The position numbers and the translations under genes were made by a program. Below, in pieces: positions 24,056 to 35,813 of a stretch of 64,000 nt of DNA. How positions within the stretch are numbered: the first letter of the stretch is position 1; each line of letters begins with the position of its first letter. The stretch spans positions 378,983,633 through 379,047,632 of the forward strand of contig NC_053039.3 in NCBI RefSeq assembly GCF_002575655.3, given 5' to 3'. This DNA comes from Aegilops tauschii subsp. strangulata (taxonomy: Eukaryota > Streptophyta > Magnoliopsida > Poales > Poaceae). Under the pieces are notes generated by a model. That model had not been told where the DNA came from. It saw only the letters and a program-made list of their open reading frames with translations, and searched no databases.

Positions 24056-24676
24056 CTAGGCGAGCTCTAAACGCGCCTGGCGATCCTCCTGCAGGGTACT
24101 CCGGACTCGCTTGAAGGTATCCGGGGTATTTTTTGCCGAATTAGCGGTTTGCCTCATAAGGCTGCTTTGTGCTTCTGCTGCGAGGGCCGCAGTGTGCTCC
24201 TCCGTACGGAGCGAGCGTTCTGTGTTTCCATTAACTATTATAACCCCGCGAGGTCCTCGCATTTTGAGCTTGAGGTATGCATAATGCGGTACCGCATTGA
24301 ATCTAGGAAATGTGGTTCATCCAAGTAGTGCGTGATAGCCACTATGGAAGGGGACGATATCGAAGATTAATTCCTCGCTTCGGAAGTTGTCTGGAGATCC
24401 GAAGACCACTTCCAATGTGATTGAGCCTGTACAACAGGCCTCTACACCTGGTATGACACCTTTGAAGGTGGTTTTTGTGGGTTTGATCCTTGAGGGGTCT
24501 ATACCCATTTTGCGCACTATATGCTGATAGAGCAGGTTCAGGCTGCTGCCACCATCCATAAGGACTGGAGTGAGGTGAAATCCGTCGATGATGGGATCAA
24601 GGGTGGTCCCTGCGATCGAAGGTGATCGGACAAGAAGACCATGGGTTGAACTTTGGGGCGACTGGCTCCATCGCAT
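24056..24676 (-). pseudogene. Protease region of Gypsy-2
   Basis: VLMDGGSSLNLLY, on the minus strand near 24520-24560, is the aspartic protease active-site motif, followed by GVIPGVEACCTGSITLEVVF and SGYHALLG. A TAG at 24317 interrupts the frame just after the domain, and the linker (NAVPHYAYLKLKMRGPRGV) continues to 24056, where pol coding ends. RT never follows, so the element depends on others for reverse transcription. Confidence 0.88.
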
Positions 24677-27124
24677 AGACGTCCCTTAGTGCACGCTTCC
24701 GCTCCCGCTTGGGAATGTGGCTTGCGTATATCATGTTTACCGTTTTCACTTGGGGAGGAAATTTCTTCTGTCCTCCTGTGTTCGGCGGTCGGGGCTCCTC
24801 CTCGTCATCGCTATGCAGCCCCTTTTCCTTGTTTTCGGCATTCAACTTGCCGGTCTGTTTGAACACCCAGCATTCTCTTTTAGTGTGGTTGGCTGGTTTA
24901 TCGGGGGTGCCGTGAATTTGAACAAGCGATCGAGTATGCGGTCCAAACTGGACGACCCGGATTGCTTCTTTTGAATGGCTTTTTCCGCTGACCGGATTTA
25001 GAGCCACTGAATCCGGCATTAACTGCCGTGTCTTCGGCGTTGTCGCCATTCTTGCGGCGCTTGTGTCTGTTGCGCCGTGGCCTGCCGTTGCTATCTTTGG
25101 CATCTGAATTGCCAAGTTCTCTTGATGTGTTGTTGCTGCGAGCCAGCCAGCTGTCTCATGAGTGTCGTGAGGGCTGCCATGGACTTCGGTTTTTCTTGGC
25201 CGAGGTGTCGGGCGAGCCACTCGTCGCGGATGTTATGCTGAAATGCCGCTAAGGCCTCGGCATCCGGACAGTCGACAATTTGGTTCTTTTTGGTTAGGAA
25301 CCAAGTCTAGAATTTCCTGGCTGATTCCCCTGGCTGTTGAGTTATATGACTCAGGTCATCGGCATCCGGTGGCCGCACATAAGTACCCTGGAAGTTGTCT
25401 AGGAATGCGTCCTCCAAATTCTCCCAACTGCCGATGGAGTTTGCCGGCAGGCTATTGAGCCAATGCCGAGCAGGTCCTTGGAGTTTTAGTGGGAGGTACT
25501 TGATGGCATGTAGATCGTCGCCGCGGGCCATGTGGATATGGAGGAGGAAATCTTCAATCCATACCGCGGGGTCTGTTGTACCATCACATGATTCGATGTT
25601 TATGGGTTTAAAACCTTCTGGGAATTCATGATCCATTACTTCATCAGTGAAGCATGGTGGGTGTGCGGCGCCTCTGTGCCGGGCTATATCACGACGCAGT
25701 TCATACGAGTCTTGTCTGATGTATTCGGCCCAGCCGGATTTGCTTTTAGTATATCCGGCTTGACGGCCGTCGTCACGTGCTGGGGCGCGCCCCCGTGATC
25801 CGTAGATCGATCTTGCATGTCATGCTTTGTTTTCCAGTATATCTCGCAGGTCCTGCGTGTTGCCCCGGGCCTTGGTATTTTTGTTCGACTGGCGACGGGG
25901 TGCGGGCTGGAATTCGGCCTGATATGCCGCGTTGTCTCGGCCACGAGGTGGCCGGCCAGCCGCATCATACGCTGGAGGCGTAGGCTTTAATGCTTCCTCC
26001 TCGAGTTGAGGTAGCAACCTGCGCTTGGGGTAACTTTTGGTTGGGCGCTCGGGTTCATATTCCTCGGCCGCTAGGACCTCAGTCCATCTATCCGCTAGCA
26101 GATCTTGGTCAGCTTTAAGTTGTTGTTGCTTTTTCTTCAAGCTTTTTGTTGTGGCTATGAGCCGGCGCTGGAAGCGCTCCTGTTCGACGGGATCCTCAGG
26201 CACGATAAATTCTTCGTCGCCGAGGCTCACCCCGTCTTCGGAGAGAGGCATGTAATTTTCATCCTCTGATTCTCCGTCTGCTGCCTGTTCCTTGGGGCTA
26301 GCTTGCTCATCCTCCCGCTCGAGGCCTGGCTGGGAGGGTTTGTCTTCGTCTTCAGCACTATCCGGAGCGTTATTGTCTCTTGTGCCGGTATCGCTGCTTT
26401 TGCTATGGCGGGGCCTAGAGCAGCGCCGCTGACGCCGGTGCTTGGATTGCTTCTTGGTGGGATTATCCTCTGTTGCCTTATTGCCATCGCCGTCTTTGGG
26501 GGTTTCCACCATGTATATATCATATGATGAGGTGGCAGTCCAGCGCCCTGTGGGCGGTGGTTCCTGTTCGTCTCCTGCACCGTCGTCCATACCGTCGATG
26601 TCTTCGGAGCCGAAATCGAGCATGTCGGTTAAGTTGTCGACAGTGGCTATTAAGTGGGTGGTGGGTGGGGAACGAATTTCGTCGTTGTCCGCTTCCCACT
26701 CGAGCCGGACATAGTTCAGCAAAGGGTCTCCAGACAAGGAGAGAGACTTTAATGAATTTAGCACGTCACCCAGGGGCGAGTGCTGAAAGATGTCCGCGGA
26801 GGAAAACTCCATGATCGGTGCCCAATCAGATTCGATAGGCACCGACGCAGGCGGTTCGGAGCCCGTGGCCAGGGACGAATCCAAGAGTCCGGCGACACAG
26901 GTCTCTTGGGAGGTGAAGTCAGTATTCGGCTCTGTAGCCACTGAGTGTGCGGCCTCTGAGGCGGGGTCCATCCACCCGTCCTCGGACGGTGCACTCTGCT
27001 TTGGATTTAGGGCCGGAGTAGCCACGGGTGTGATCTCCTGAACACCGTTCGACGACAGAGTTAGGTCGTGCTCGTCGTGACCGTGCGGTGCACCTGACAT
27101 AGGCTCTAATCCATCAAAGATCAA
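24597..27124 (-). pseudogene. gag: Gag of Gypsy-2
   Basis: The first 434 codons (27124-25820) are open and acidic, with a variable N-terminus and a basic coiled-coil end. A TGA at about 25820, consistent with a CGA codon mutated at CpG, stops it. The same frame continues with the capsid (FPEGFKPINIESCDGTTDP, LKLQGPARHWLNSLPANS, FQGTYVRPPDADDLSH). A frame change then leads into the Lys-rich C-terminal part ending near 24597 (ANHTKRECWVF, a remnant zinc knuckle). It would provide the particle shell. Start choice at 27124 is the first ATG of the open frame. Confidence 0.85.
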
Positions 27125-27359
27125 GTCTCCGCGGATATCGGCGTATAGTTTAAGTTTCCGAACCTGATCTAACGGCCAGGGGCGTAACTCTCGATCTGCT
27201 CCAGATGGCCAAGCGAGTTGGCACGTAGTGCGAAGCCGCCGAATACAAAGATCTGCCCATGGAGAAAAACCTCACCCTGGATCGCATTGTTGCCGATGAT
27301 CGAAGGAGCCATCGAGCCTTATGGCGACGACACAGTGGAACTCTCAATGAAAGCACCAA

Positions 27360-27830
27360 TGTCGGTGTCAAAACTGGCAGATCTCGGGTAGGGGGTCCCG
27401 AACTGTGCGTCTAAGGCGGATGGTAACAGGAGGCGGGGGACACAATGTTTACCCAGGTTCGGGCCCTCTCGATGGAGGTAATACCCTACTTCCTGCTTGA
27501 TTGATCTTGATGATATGAGTATTACAAGAGTTGATCTACCACGAGATCGTAGAGGCTAAACCCTAGAAGCTAGCCTATGATTATGATTGTTCTTGTCCTA
27601 CGGACTAAACCCTTCGGTTTATATAAACACCGGAGGGGGCTAGGGTTACACAGAGTCAGTTACAATGGAGGAGATCTACATATCCGAACTGCCAAGCCTG
27701 CCTTCCACGCAAAGGAGAGTCCCACCCGGACACGGGACGAAGTCTTCAATCTTGTATCTTCATAGTCCAATAGTCAGGCCAAAGGATATAGTCCGGCTGT
27801 CCGAGGACCCCCTAATCCAGGACTCCCTCA
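27360..27830 (-). repeat. 5' LTR of Gypsy-2
   Basis: This 471-bp LTR is paired with 18783-19252. On the minus strand it starts TGAGGGAGTCCTGG and contains TATATAA (about 27619-27626), the promoter for the minus-strand gag. A primer-binding site adjoins at about 27342-27359 (minus strand TTGGTGCTTTCATTGAG), but the tRNA match is uncertain. Confidence 0.92.
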
Positions 27831-27835
27831 ACAGT

Positions 27836-28838
27836 CATAGTTGTGGAACGCAAGGAAGAAGGCAAAGCACTACCAGTCCAGAGGCCGGTGTATTACCTGA
27901 GTGAAGTGTTGTCTGCCTCCAAGCAGAACTACCCCCACTATCAGAAGATGTGCTACGGCGTGCACTTCGCCGCCAAGAAGCTGAAGCCATACTTTCAAGA
28001 GCACCCAATCATTATGGTCTGCACTACTCCACTTGTCATGATCATTCGAAGCCGAGATGCTTCAGACCGAGTGGCCAAATGGGCCATAGATTTGGCCCCC
28101 TACACCATCTACATCCAGCCTCGCACCGCCATCAAGTCACAAGCACTGGCCGACTTCCTCGTCGACTGGGCTGAGACCCAGCACCTGCCGCCAGCGCCAG
28201 ACTCCACCCATTGGCGGATGCACTTTGATGGTTCCAAGATGCGCACCGGTTTGGGAGCCGACATCGTCCTCACCTCTCCCAAAGGCGAGAAGCTCAGATA
28301 TGTGCTGCAAATCCACTTTGCCGCCTCCAACAACATTGCTGAATATGAAGCACTCATTCACGGGCTCCGGCTTGCCAAGGAACTCGGCATTCGCCGGATC
28401 TTGTGGTATGGTGATTCCGACTTGGTGGTCCAGCAGTCGTCTGGCGACTGGGACGCCAAGGATGCAAATATGGTGAGCTACCGCTTCCTCGTACAGCAAC
28501 TCAGTGGATACTTCGAAGGGTGCGAGTTCCTCCATGTGCCAAGAAATGACAATAAGCAAGCCGATGCTTTGGCATGGATTGGCTCTACCAAGCAAGCAAT
28601 ACCAGCCAGCGTCGCCCTGCAACGCCTCCTTAAACCGTCTGTCAAGCCATCGCCAGAGTCAGATTCCATCTTCGTGCCGGCTCCTCCTGAAGCAGTCGGA
28701 TCCGACTTGAGGACCCCAGCAGCCGGCACGGGTAATTCGGCAGGCGGCCCGGGGACTGCAGCAGCCGCACCCGGCCCGGGGACTTCGGAACCCAGCCTGG
28801 GGACTGCAGCAGTCGGCCCGGGGACTTCATCGACTTAG
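27836..28838 (+). pseudogene. RNase H region of Gypsy-1
   Basis: Coding of Gypsy-1 resumes right after the ACAGT duplication with the end of RT (RPVYYLSEVLSASKQNYPHY) and the RNase H domain. HFDGSKMRTGLGAD, NIAEYEALIHGL, YGDSDLVVQQ and NKQADALAW carry the D, E, D, D metal-binding residues. The frame stays open from about 27843 to the TAG at 28836 and ends in degenerate Gly-Pro-Gly-Thr-Ala repeats from GGCCCGGGGACT DNA units (28730-28830). That tail is an unusual low-complexity linker before integrase. Confidence 0.9.
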
Positions 28839-29876
28839 CAAATGGCAGCCGACTCCAACCCGCCGCCTCCCGGCCTGCAGTCAGTCAGTCAAAGAAATAG
28901 CAGCACCTTCATGGGCTCAGCCCATCCTCAACTTTTTGATGAACAAAGAGTCGCCGGCTGATGAGATCTCGGCCCGGCAAGTGCAAAGCCGGGCGGTGGC
29001 GTACACCATTGTCAACAGAGAACTTGTGAGGCGCAGTGTCACTGGTGTGTACCAGCGTTGCGTGGAGCTAGAGCAAGGCCAACCAATCCTCAAAGATATC
29101 CACCAAGGCGAGTGTGGCCACTACAGGGCTTCAAGAGCACTTGTTGCCAAAGCTTTCCGCCATGGGCTTTTCTGGCCGACTACTCTGGAAGACGCCAAAG
29201 ACTTAGTCCAGAAATACAAAGGGTGCCAGAAGTTCTGCTCCAAGCCGCATCAGCCGGCTTCTGCACTCAAGACCATCCCCATTGCCTGGCCCTTCACTGT
29301 CTGGGGGCTGGATATGGTGGGACCATTCAAGACAGCACGCGGCGGCATGACTCGTCTGCTTGTCGCGGTGAACAAGTTCGCCAAGTGGATAGAAGCAAAA
29401 CCAATCAAGAAGTTGAATGGTCCGACTGCTGTGACTTTCATCTCCGACATCACCATCTGGTATGGCATACCACACAACATCATCACCGACAACGGCACAA
29501 ACTTTGCCAAAGGCGCCTTGGCTCGTTTTCGCGCGACGCAGGGCATCCGACTGGACTTAGCGTTCGTTGCCCATCCGCAGTCAAATGGCCAAGTGGAGCG
29601 AGCAAACGGCCTCATTTTGTCCGGCATCAAGCCCCGATTGGTCGAGCCTCTGGAGCGTTTGGCCGGCTGTTTGCTCGTTGAGCTGCCGGCCGTCCTCTGG
29701 AGTCTGCGCACAACTCCGAACAAGTCAACCGGCTTCACGCCTTTCTTCCTCGTCTACGGTGCCGAAGCCGCAATCCCGACGGACATAGAATTCGACTCCC
29801 CTCGAGTCACCATGTACACTGAAGAGGAGGCAAAAGAAGCATGAGAAGACGACGTCGATCTGCTGGAAGAGGGCCG
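28839..29876 (+). pseudogene. Integrase of Gypsy-1, main part
   Basis: The frame shifts once more, then 28936-29841 is open. The zinc-binding region has both His (DIHQGECGHY) but the first Cys of the CxxC is Tyr (KYKGCQKF). The catalytic triad is complete: D126 (GLDMVGPF), D185 (ITDNGTNF) and E221 (NGQVERANG), with 35 residues between the last two. A TGA at 29842 and the insertion of Gypsy-3 at the GGCCG site end it. The C-terminal part is at 36965-37270. It would insert the cDNA copy if intact. Confidence 0.92.
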
Positions 29877-30768
29877 TGTCGGCGTTCTGGGAACGGGGTC
29901 CCCAGACTTGCCTGCCTGCGGCCCATGGCGTGGCTTTGCTAGCAGGCCTGTACGGCCCATCTTCATCAACAAGGCATTCAAGACCCTCGCGAGGCGGATG
30001 ACGCAAGACCTCCTCAGGAGCGGCCTCACCAGGTTGCCTCGCGAGGAGTGGACATATCAAGGCAGGGCAAACCTCGCAAGACTCTCGTGACGTGAGCCAT
30101 GACGATCAAGATCAGGCGGGCGCCAGGCGGGCGCCAGCGCGCGCAACGTCCTTGTTTCCTCTTTGGTGCTAAGGAGGCCAGTGCAGGCGCGGAGTACCGA
30201 GGCGTCAGGCAAAGGTTTCCATATCAGTGCAACAAGAGCAAGACCAGTCGAACGACAGGACAGAGGTCACCGTGGAGCCCGAGACGGCGTCACCACCAGA
30301 GCTTTCCGCAGGCGAAGACCGCTTTTGTCAGGATAAGATGTACTAGTTGTCCCCTTTCAAATTGGTCGTTGTTGGCTCCCTTTCCGCTCAATATTTGGGG
30401 AGAGGACTAGGGCCTATATAAGTAGAACTAGCCACCACAATAGAGGGCAGCTTGATCACATCTGATCGAGAGTCAATCCTCAGCCACACACCGAACACAA
30501 GAACACCCCAACCTCAGGAAGCTGTTCTTCCCCTTGTACTGTTCATCATTAGCCCCAGAGGCAATCCACCACCACACACTGGAGTAGGGTATTACACCAC
30601 AACGGTGGCCCGAACCAGTATAAAATCTTGTGTCTTTGTGTTGTGAGTTCGTCGAGTTCGTCCGCGAGATCTTAGCGAGCTTGGGCGTAGATCGGTAGGA
30701 GGGAAGGAACTTCGCGCGCACCCCAGAGTTCGAACCTTAAGGGTTTTGCCGAAACCCGTGATCCGACA
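29877..30768 (+). repeat. 5' LTR of Gypsy-3
   Basis: It starts TGTCGGCGTTCTGGGAACG and ends CCGTGATCCGACA. TATATAA at 30415-30421 precedes a probable transcription start near 30445. It pairs with 36067-36964; the differences are mostly small indels in CG-rich repeats, such as a duplicated TCGCGAGG-containing block. Confidence 0.93.
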
Positions 30769-30770
30769 TT

Positions 30771-30788
30771 TGGCGCACCAGGTAGGGG
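30771..30788 (+). other. Primer-binding site of Gypsy-3
   Basis: TGGCGCACCAGGTAGGGG lies two bases after the 5' LTR. The priming tRNA is not identified. Confidence 0.75.
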
Positions 30789-30840
30789 TGCGTCGTAGCT
30801 TCCCTTCCGTCGATCGGCGCACCATCGCTCTGTCGCCTCA

Positions 30841-32433
30841 ATGGCAGACGCTCGCCGCGCTCGAGCTGAGCGCCGGGCTGCCCTCACCGATCGCGTTGCT
30901 CAGACGGCTCCCGTCGGTGGGCCACCTCATCATTCTCCGTCTCCTGCCACCAACGCCGCCACCGGCCCGGCGGGAAACGAGCAGCAAGCGTCCTCACTGC
31001 ACCCGTCGGTGCGGCAGGACGGCCGCACCGCCACTCCATCGCTGACCCCGGCCGGTTCCTCGTCCCACGCACATCGCGCTCCCATGGATGTGCAGGCCAC
31101 GCTCCTCATGGCGAACGAGCTCCTGCGCTACCGCCCGGTCGACGACCTCTACGAGGACTGGCTCGACCGCGTCGCCGAGCTCGTCCGCGCCGCAGGGGGC
31201 TCCCCGGCGCCGTCCCTCTCTCTGCCTCACCCTCTGCCAGCCACGGGCGACGTGGCTCATGGAGCGCCTCCACCACCTCTGCCACAAGATGGTGCCTTGG
31301 CGCCAAGGCACGCGGCCCCACGGCGTGACCCACCATGCCTGGTGCCCGCGCGCGAAGAGAGAAGCTGCCAAGAAATTCCTCGGCCGCAAGAAGCTGCACC
31401 TGCGCTCCCCGCGCCGCCTCGCCAAGACCGCGCGCTACCTGCGGTGGCGGCATGCGGGCCTCATCAAGACCAAGCTCCACCTCCGAGACAGGCCCCGGCA
31501 ACCACGGCCAGCTGCCGAGCCTTCACCCCCGAGCTGTGCAGCGTCATCTGGCCGGGCAAGTTCAAGCCGGATCTTCCTCCTCCCTACGACGGCACCCTCG
31601 ACACCGCGGAGTTCCTGCAGCTCTATGAGATGAGCATCGAAGCGGCCAACGGCGACGAGAAAGTCATGGCGAACTGGTTCCCTATGGCACTCAAGGACGG
31701 CGCCCGTTCATGGCTCTTGAACCTGCCTCAGGGCTCGATCTCCTCCTGGGACGAGATGCGTGACCGCTTCGTCGCCAACTTCCAGGGCACTCGCGACCAC
31801 CCGCCGACCGCTGGTGACCTGCGCCGCATCAAGCAACAACCAGGAGAGACCCTCCAGAAGTACATCTAGCGCTTCAACAACACTCGCCTCAAGATCCCCA
31901 AGGTGACGGATGAGGACATCATCTCCGCGTTCTCCGATGGCGTCTGCGACATCAAGATGAAGGAAGAGCTCGCTATCCACGAGGAGCTGTGCACATCTCA
32001 GGAGCTGTTCAACCTGGTGACCAAGTGCGCAAGAGCAGAGGAGGGGCGCCTTTCCCTCCTCGAGCTGCCAGGCGCGGGTGCATAGGAGAAGAAGGCCAAG
32101 GCCAAGGACATGAAGCGCAAGGAAGCCGCTGTGCTCGCAGCGGAGCCGGACACCAAGCGGGGCATAGATCAGCCTGAGTCATCCAAGAACAGCCAACCGT
32201 TCTGCGCCTTCCACAACCTGAACACCCACAACACCAGTGACTGTCTAGAGCTCAGAGCCATTCGTGAAGGACGTTTCGGTCAGCGCCCCGAGCGCAGCGA
32301 CCGGGGCTATGACCGAGGAGGAGGACGTGGTGGCGGGCGCTGGGACTACCGTGGCCCGCGCCAGGAGTTGCGCGACAGGCCTCGCGAGGACCGCTGGCAG
32401 GATCATCCTCGCGAGGGTGCCTGGAGAGACTAG
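30841..32433 (+). pseudogene. gag: Gag of Gypsy-3
   Basis: From ATG 30841 the frame runs through an Ala/Pro-rich N-terminus and the capsid (PPPYDGTLDTAEFLQLYEM, MALKDGARSWLLNLP, FQGTRDHPPTAGDLRRIKQQ). TAG codons at 31867 and 32083, in place of probable Gln codons, interrupt it, but homology continues in the same frame. A CAFHNLNTHNTSDC zinc motif (Cx2Hx4Hx4C) lies at about 32200-32240, followed by an RG-rich tail (RGYDRGGGRGGGRWDYRG) to the TAG at 32431. The RG-rich tail suggests RNA binding. Confidence 0.88.
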
Positions 32434-33125
32434 CCTCGTGAGGATCGACCTCAGGGCAACGCCGGTCTTCCCCCGTTGCCGCCACCGCCAAGAAGGAACG
32501 ACGACCACCATCAAGACGAGGGGGCCGGGGGCTTCCAGGAGCCGCGCGCTATTGCCTGCATCTTGGGCGGAGCCCAGACCCTAGCCTTGCAGCGTATCTT
32601 CAAACAGTTTGCTCGTGAAGTGAGCACAGTCCTCCCCAAGCTTGAGGCCACGCGCCCGCTCAGGTGGTCCCAGTGTGCCATCACCTTCAACTCGGCAGAT
32701 CAGCTCAAGTGCGTAGCCACCGCTGGCGCTCTCCCAATGCTTTGTTCACCAGTCATCAGCAATGTCTAAGTTACCAAGACCCTCATCGACGGCGGCGCAG
32801 GGCTTAACGTCATGTCTGTCGACACGTTCGACAGCCTCCAAGTGCCATATGACCAGCTTCAGCCTACCAAGCCTTTCTCAGGAGTGACCGACGGTTCCAC
32901 CACATCGATAGGGCAGGTGTGCCTCCCTATCACCTTCGGGGAACGCAAGAACTACCGCACCGAGCTCATCGACTTCAACGTCGCACACATCCGTCTGCCA
33001 TACAATGCCATCCTTGGGTATCCAGCCCTGGCCAGGTTCATGGCGGTGACGCACCACAGCTACAACGTCCTCAAGATACCAGGAAGGGCGGAATCATCAC
33101 AGTCCCGTGCGAATAAAGAGACACG
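32434..33125 (+). pseudogene. Protease region of Gypsy-3
   Basis: It follows gag in the same frame. KTLIDGGAGLNVMS near 32782-32823 is the aspartic protease active site, with LPYNAILGYPALARFMAV downstream marking the end of the domain. A TAA at 32767 falls just before the active site. The ATG at 32812 used by the longest frame is inside the domain and is not a true start. Confidence 0.87.
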
Positions 33126-33845
33126 GTGTGCTCTCTCGAGCGTGCCTTTCAAGCTGCAGCAATCGACAACCCCGATAGCAAAGGCGAGGGCCCTCCTGAG
33201 GCCCTTCCCAAGAAGAAGAAGCAGTTGCGCCGTGCAGGATCTCAGGAGGATGTCGTCGTAACTGGAACCTCGTCAGGATCAGCGCCCGTTCCAGGGGCGC
33301 CTCCCTCCATCGCATAGGAAGGCGCGCCTGGCGCCCTCCTCGAGCAGGGCTCGGGGGCTCCCTCCTTGAGGGCCTCAGACCTTGCCAACATCACGAGGGA
33401 GGCGCTGGGGCACCACTTGGAGGCATGCTCTGCGGCACGTTTCCTTCAGGAGAACACAGGGCAAGGAGCGCCCACCACTCAGGAGTTCATCACCAAGACC
33501 ACTCAGGAACTACAAGACGCAAGGGCCATGCGTGGCGACCGCCGCTCACGAGGCATAGCTCCCCATCCAGGCGAGGATGCGGGGCTGTGCGTCTGCGTTG
33601 ACGTCCCAGGGCTCAACAGGGCCGCCTCTCAGGAGCTTTTCTGGCCTTCGCACATGGGCCAGTGTGAGGGTCCACCGCACAGCTACGTTCGCATGCCTTT
33701 TGGCTTGCCGAGCGTGTCGTTCGTCTACCAGCGCCACATGCGGCGCGCCCTGGCGGCTCAGGAGGCCAGGCGCCATGCCGTCCTGGCGGAGATGGTGACG
33801 GTCCTCAGGGAACCGCCTGGGCCCCCAGAGCCTCCCGAGGCTTAG
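33126..33845 (+). pseudogene. Rearranged RT remnant of Gypsy-3
   Basis: A frame change leads to a Lys-rich linker (PEALPKKKKQLRRAG), a stop at about 33315 and an open stretch from 33366. This contains only a short RT-like patch, HSYVRMPFGLPSVSFVYQRH, corresponding to the PFGL...F/YQR motif upstream of the missing YADD. The FLDAYSGY motif and the catalytic aspartates are absent. It is a leftover of pol after internal deletion. Confidence 0.6.
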
Positions 33846-35152
33846 GGCCCTGGCGGCTCGTGAGGAGCAGCCTCCCCGCCGCGTACCTTCAGCTGCCACA
33901 ACATCTCTTCATCAACAGAACCAGGTGACATTTTCTAAGTTCATTCAGCTGGGAGCGCCCCTCGGGCTGCATCATTCCCAGGCCGCGTGGGTTCGCCCCT
34001 GTGGCATGTATCCCTTTTTCTTATGTCTTTAGCTTACTTTGTTGCGGGCGCCCCACGGGCTGCATTATCCCCAAGCCGCTCGGGCCTGACCCAACTAGCG
34101 TGTATCTTTTCGCATTTACCCAAGTTGATCTGTCTTTCATGCTTAACCTTTCCATGATTGTCGCATGCTCGACTATGACCTCCCTAGGGGGCTACTCACA
34201 CAGGCACGGCGCTGGTGCATGGGTCCGTCCCTGCCACGTTGACAAACCTGAGCGGTCGAGCTCTGGCTCGCGACACGCCCCGCGCACGTCACCTCACCGG
34301 GCCCTCAGTGCCTTCATTCCTTCGCGGAGCAACCAGTAACAGGCTGGCAACCGAAGCGGCAAAACCATGTTTCTTCCTTGTGCTGGTTCGCAGGGATCTC
34401 GTGAGGAGGATGGCAGGCGGCACCGCAAGCTTCCTATTCTCTCGTGCAATCCGCTTGCGCGTTAAAGGGGGGGCTCCTGAGCATCGCGACTCAGGAGCTC
34501 TTACTGGCTCTCCAGCCCTCACCCCTGGCCTTGACCATGGCATCATGACCTGGCATACCAGCGGCGGCTGAGCTCGCTCGAGGGCCGGGACCTGAGGACG
34601 TAGAGCACTAAGGAGAGCACGGGAAGAGGGAGGCTCGTATGGGCCCAACCTAGCTATGCCGTGGAAGCTTGCGCGCCAGCCTGGCGCATCACAAGGAACC
34701 GACCCCAAACCGCCAAGATAAGTCTCGCGCCCAGATCGACTGATTGATGAAGCCTAAGGGTCACGCACGCCGCAGCCCCGTTGCGGCCACGTCGCCTCCC
34801 TTTCTTGCCTTACCATGGCTGCTTGGGCGCTAAAGGGGACCTCCTGAGCATCGCGCCTGAGGGGCTCTTACTGGACCTTGGGCCACACACCTCCTGGCCT
34901 TGACCACGGCACGCGACCTGGCATACCAGCGACGGCTGTAGCCTGCCTGGGCACCGGGACCTGTCAGCGTAGAGCAACAAGCTATCACGAGGATGGAAAG
35001 GGGAGACCGAGCCTTAACGGGACTTGCATTCGCAAATTTTCATAACAAGGAAGACGTACACAAAAAGGCAATACAGACCCTTTACACGCCCCCATGGGGT
35101 GCTACTTGACTCCTTGTAGGAAACCGAAAACAAGAACTTAAGGGAATTCTAT
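33846..35152. other. Non-coding interior of Gypsy-3 with a direct repeat
   Basis: No domain is visible. A block of about 140 bp beginning CTCCTGAGCATCGCG occurs near 34469 and again, diverged, near 34843; both end in CCGGGACCTG...GTAGAGCA. The repeat suggests a duplication within the pol-replacing spacer. Confidence 0.6.
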
Positions 35153-35740
35153 CTACACCCTCCCGTGGCGGACGCCATCATCAACAGTGGGCCACGGGAG
35201 GCCGGCGCCGACCCCATCCAAACAACGGCGGCGGCGGCTGGACGCCACGGCTCTGCTCCGAGCACGGCGAGAGCTCGGGGACACGTAGCTATCGTCGCTC
35301 GTCTCCGGAGTCTCATAAAGCTCAGGAGAACCACTAGACTCCCAGAGGCTGCTGCTGCTGGAGTAGCCGCGAGCAGAGCGCACGTCAACCTGGCGCTCCC
35401 CTCCAGGGCAACACTGCAGGCCGCGGCCCTCCGCGTCGAAGACCTTGAAGAAGAGCGTCGAGGCGCCGTCGTACTCAAAGTGGATCGCAAGGGCGCCTCT
35501 CGCACGGCAAACCTGCGCGATCTCACCCCAGCCGCGGGTCATGAAGATCTTGCCCCCTGCTTGGGCGTATAGGGGTAGTGGATACCCCGGAGGAGGCCGC
35601 TCGCACCAAGGCCTCGTCACCACCTGCAGTGTTGCTTTATCACGGTGACGAACCAGCCTCTTCTTCAGCGGAAGCGGCCCTGGATCATCGCGGGGGGGCT
35701 TCCCTTTCTCGCCAGCAGAAAACCTTCGGATCGGCGCCAT
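35153..35740 (-). CDS. Antisense ORF of Gypsy-3 with B3-like domain
   Basis: This 195-codon minus-strand ORF starts at the ATG at 35740, about 80 bp after a TATA box, and has no stops. Residues about 25-110 resemble the plant B3 DNA-binding fold: a basic start (LKKRLVRHRDKATL), a central PLPLYAQAGGKIFMTRGW with the conserved GW at 70-71, then GALAIHFEYDGASTLFFKVF (82-101), the typical L..G..L.F.Y.G.S.F.V.VFD strand pair. The tail is Ser-rich, then Arg-rich (RRARSRAVASSRRRR), possibly a nuclear signal. The ORF could be captured from a host B3 gene or be an extra ORF that evolved in the element. An upstream extension to 35962 is open but lies before the TATA box. It is intact, unlike the neighbouring gag. 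Confidence 0.6.
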   Translation of the reverse strand: MAPIRRFSAGEKGKPPRDDPGPLPLKKRLVRHRDKATLQVVTRPWCERPPPGYPLPLYAQAGGKIFMTRGWGEIAQVCRARGALAIHFEYDGASTLFFKVFDAEGRGLQCCPGGERQVDVRSARGYSSSSSLWESSGSPELYETPETSDDSYVSPSSRRARSRAVASSRRRRCLDGVGAGLPWPTVDDGVRHGRV

Positions 35741-35813
35741 TGTCGCTAGCGGTGGAGCAAGGAGGAAGAAGTAGGCGAACCGTGAAGAGATAGGCGACGG
35801 CTCCGCCCCCCCT

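Larger units (their letters stand above)
18783..27830 (-). mobile_element. Gypsy-2: non-autonomous retrotransposon with antisense extra gene
   Basis: Two LTRs of 470 and 471 bp bound a 9.05-kb element flanked by ACAGT (18778-18782, 27831-27835). Gag and protease run on the minus strand, so the right LTR is the 5' LTR. RT, RNase H and integrase are missing. A five-exon gene runs on the plus strand beside the 3' LTR. Extra ORFs antisense to gag-pol next to the 3' LTR are known from the Tat lineage (Grande, RIRE2), which suggests the affiliation. About 20 differences are visible between the LTRs (around 4 percent), so it is old but later than Gypsy-1. The LTR ends resemble the Fatima family; I do not assert the name. 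Confidence 0.93.
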
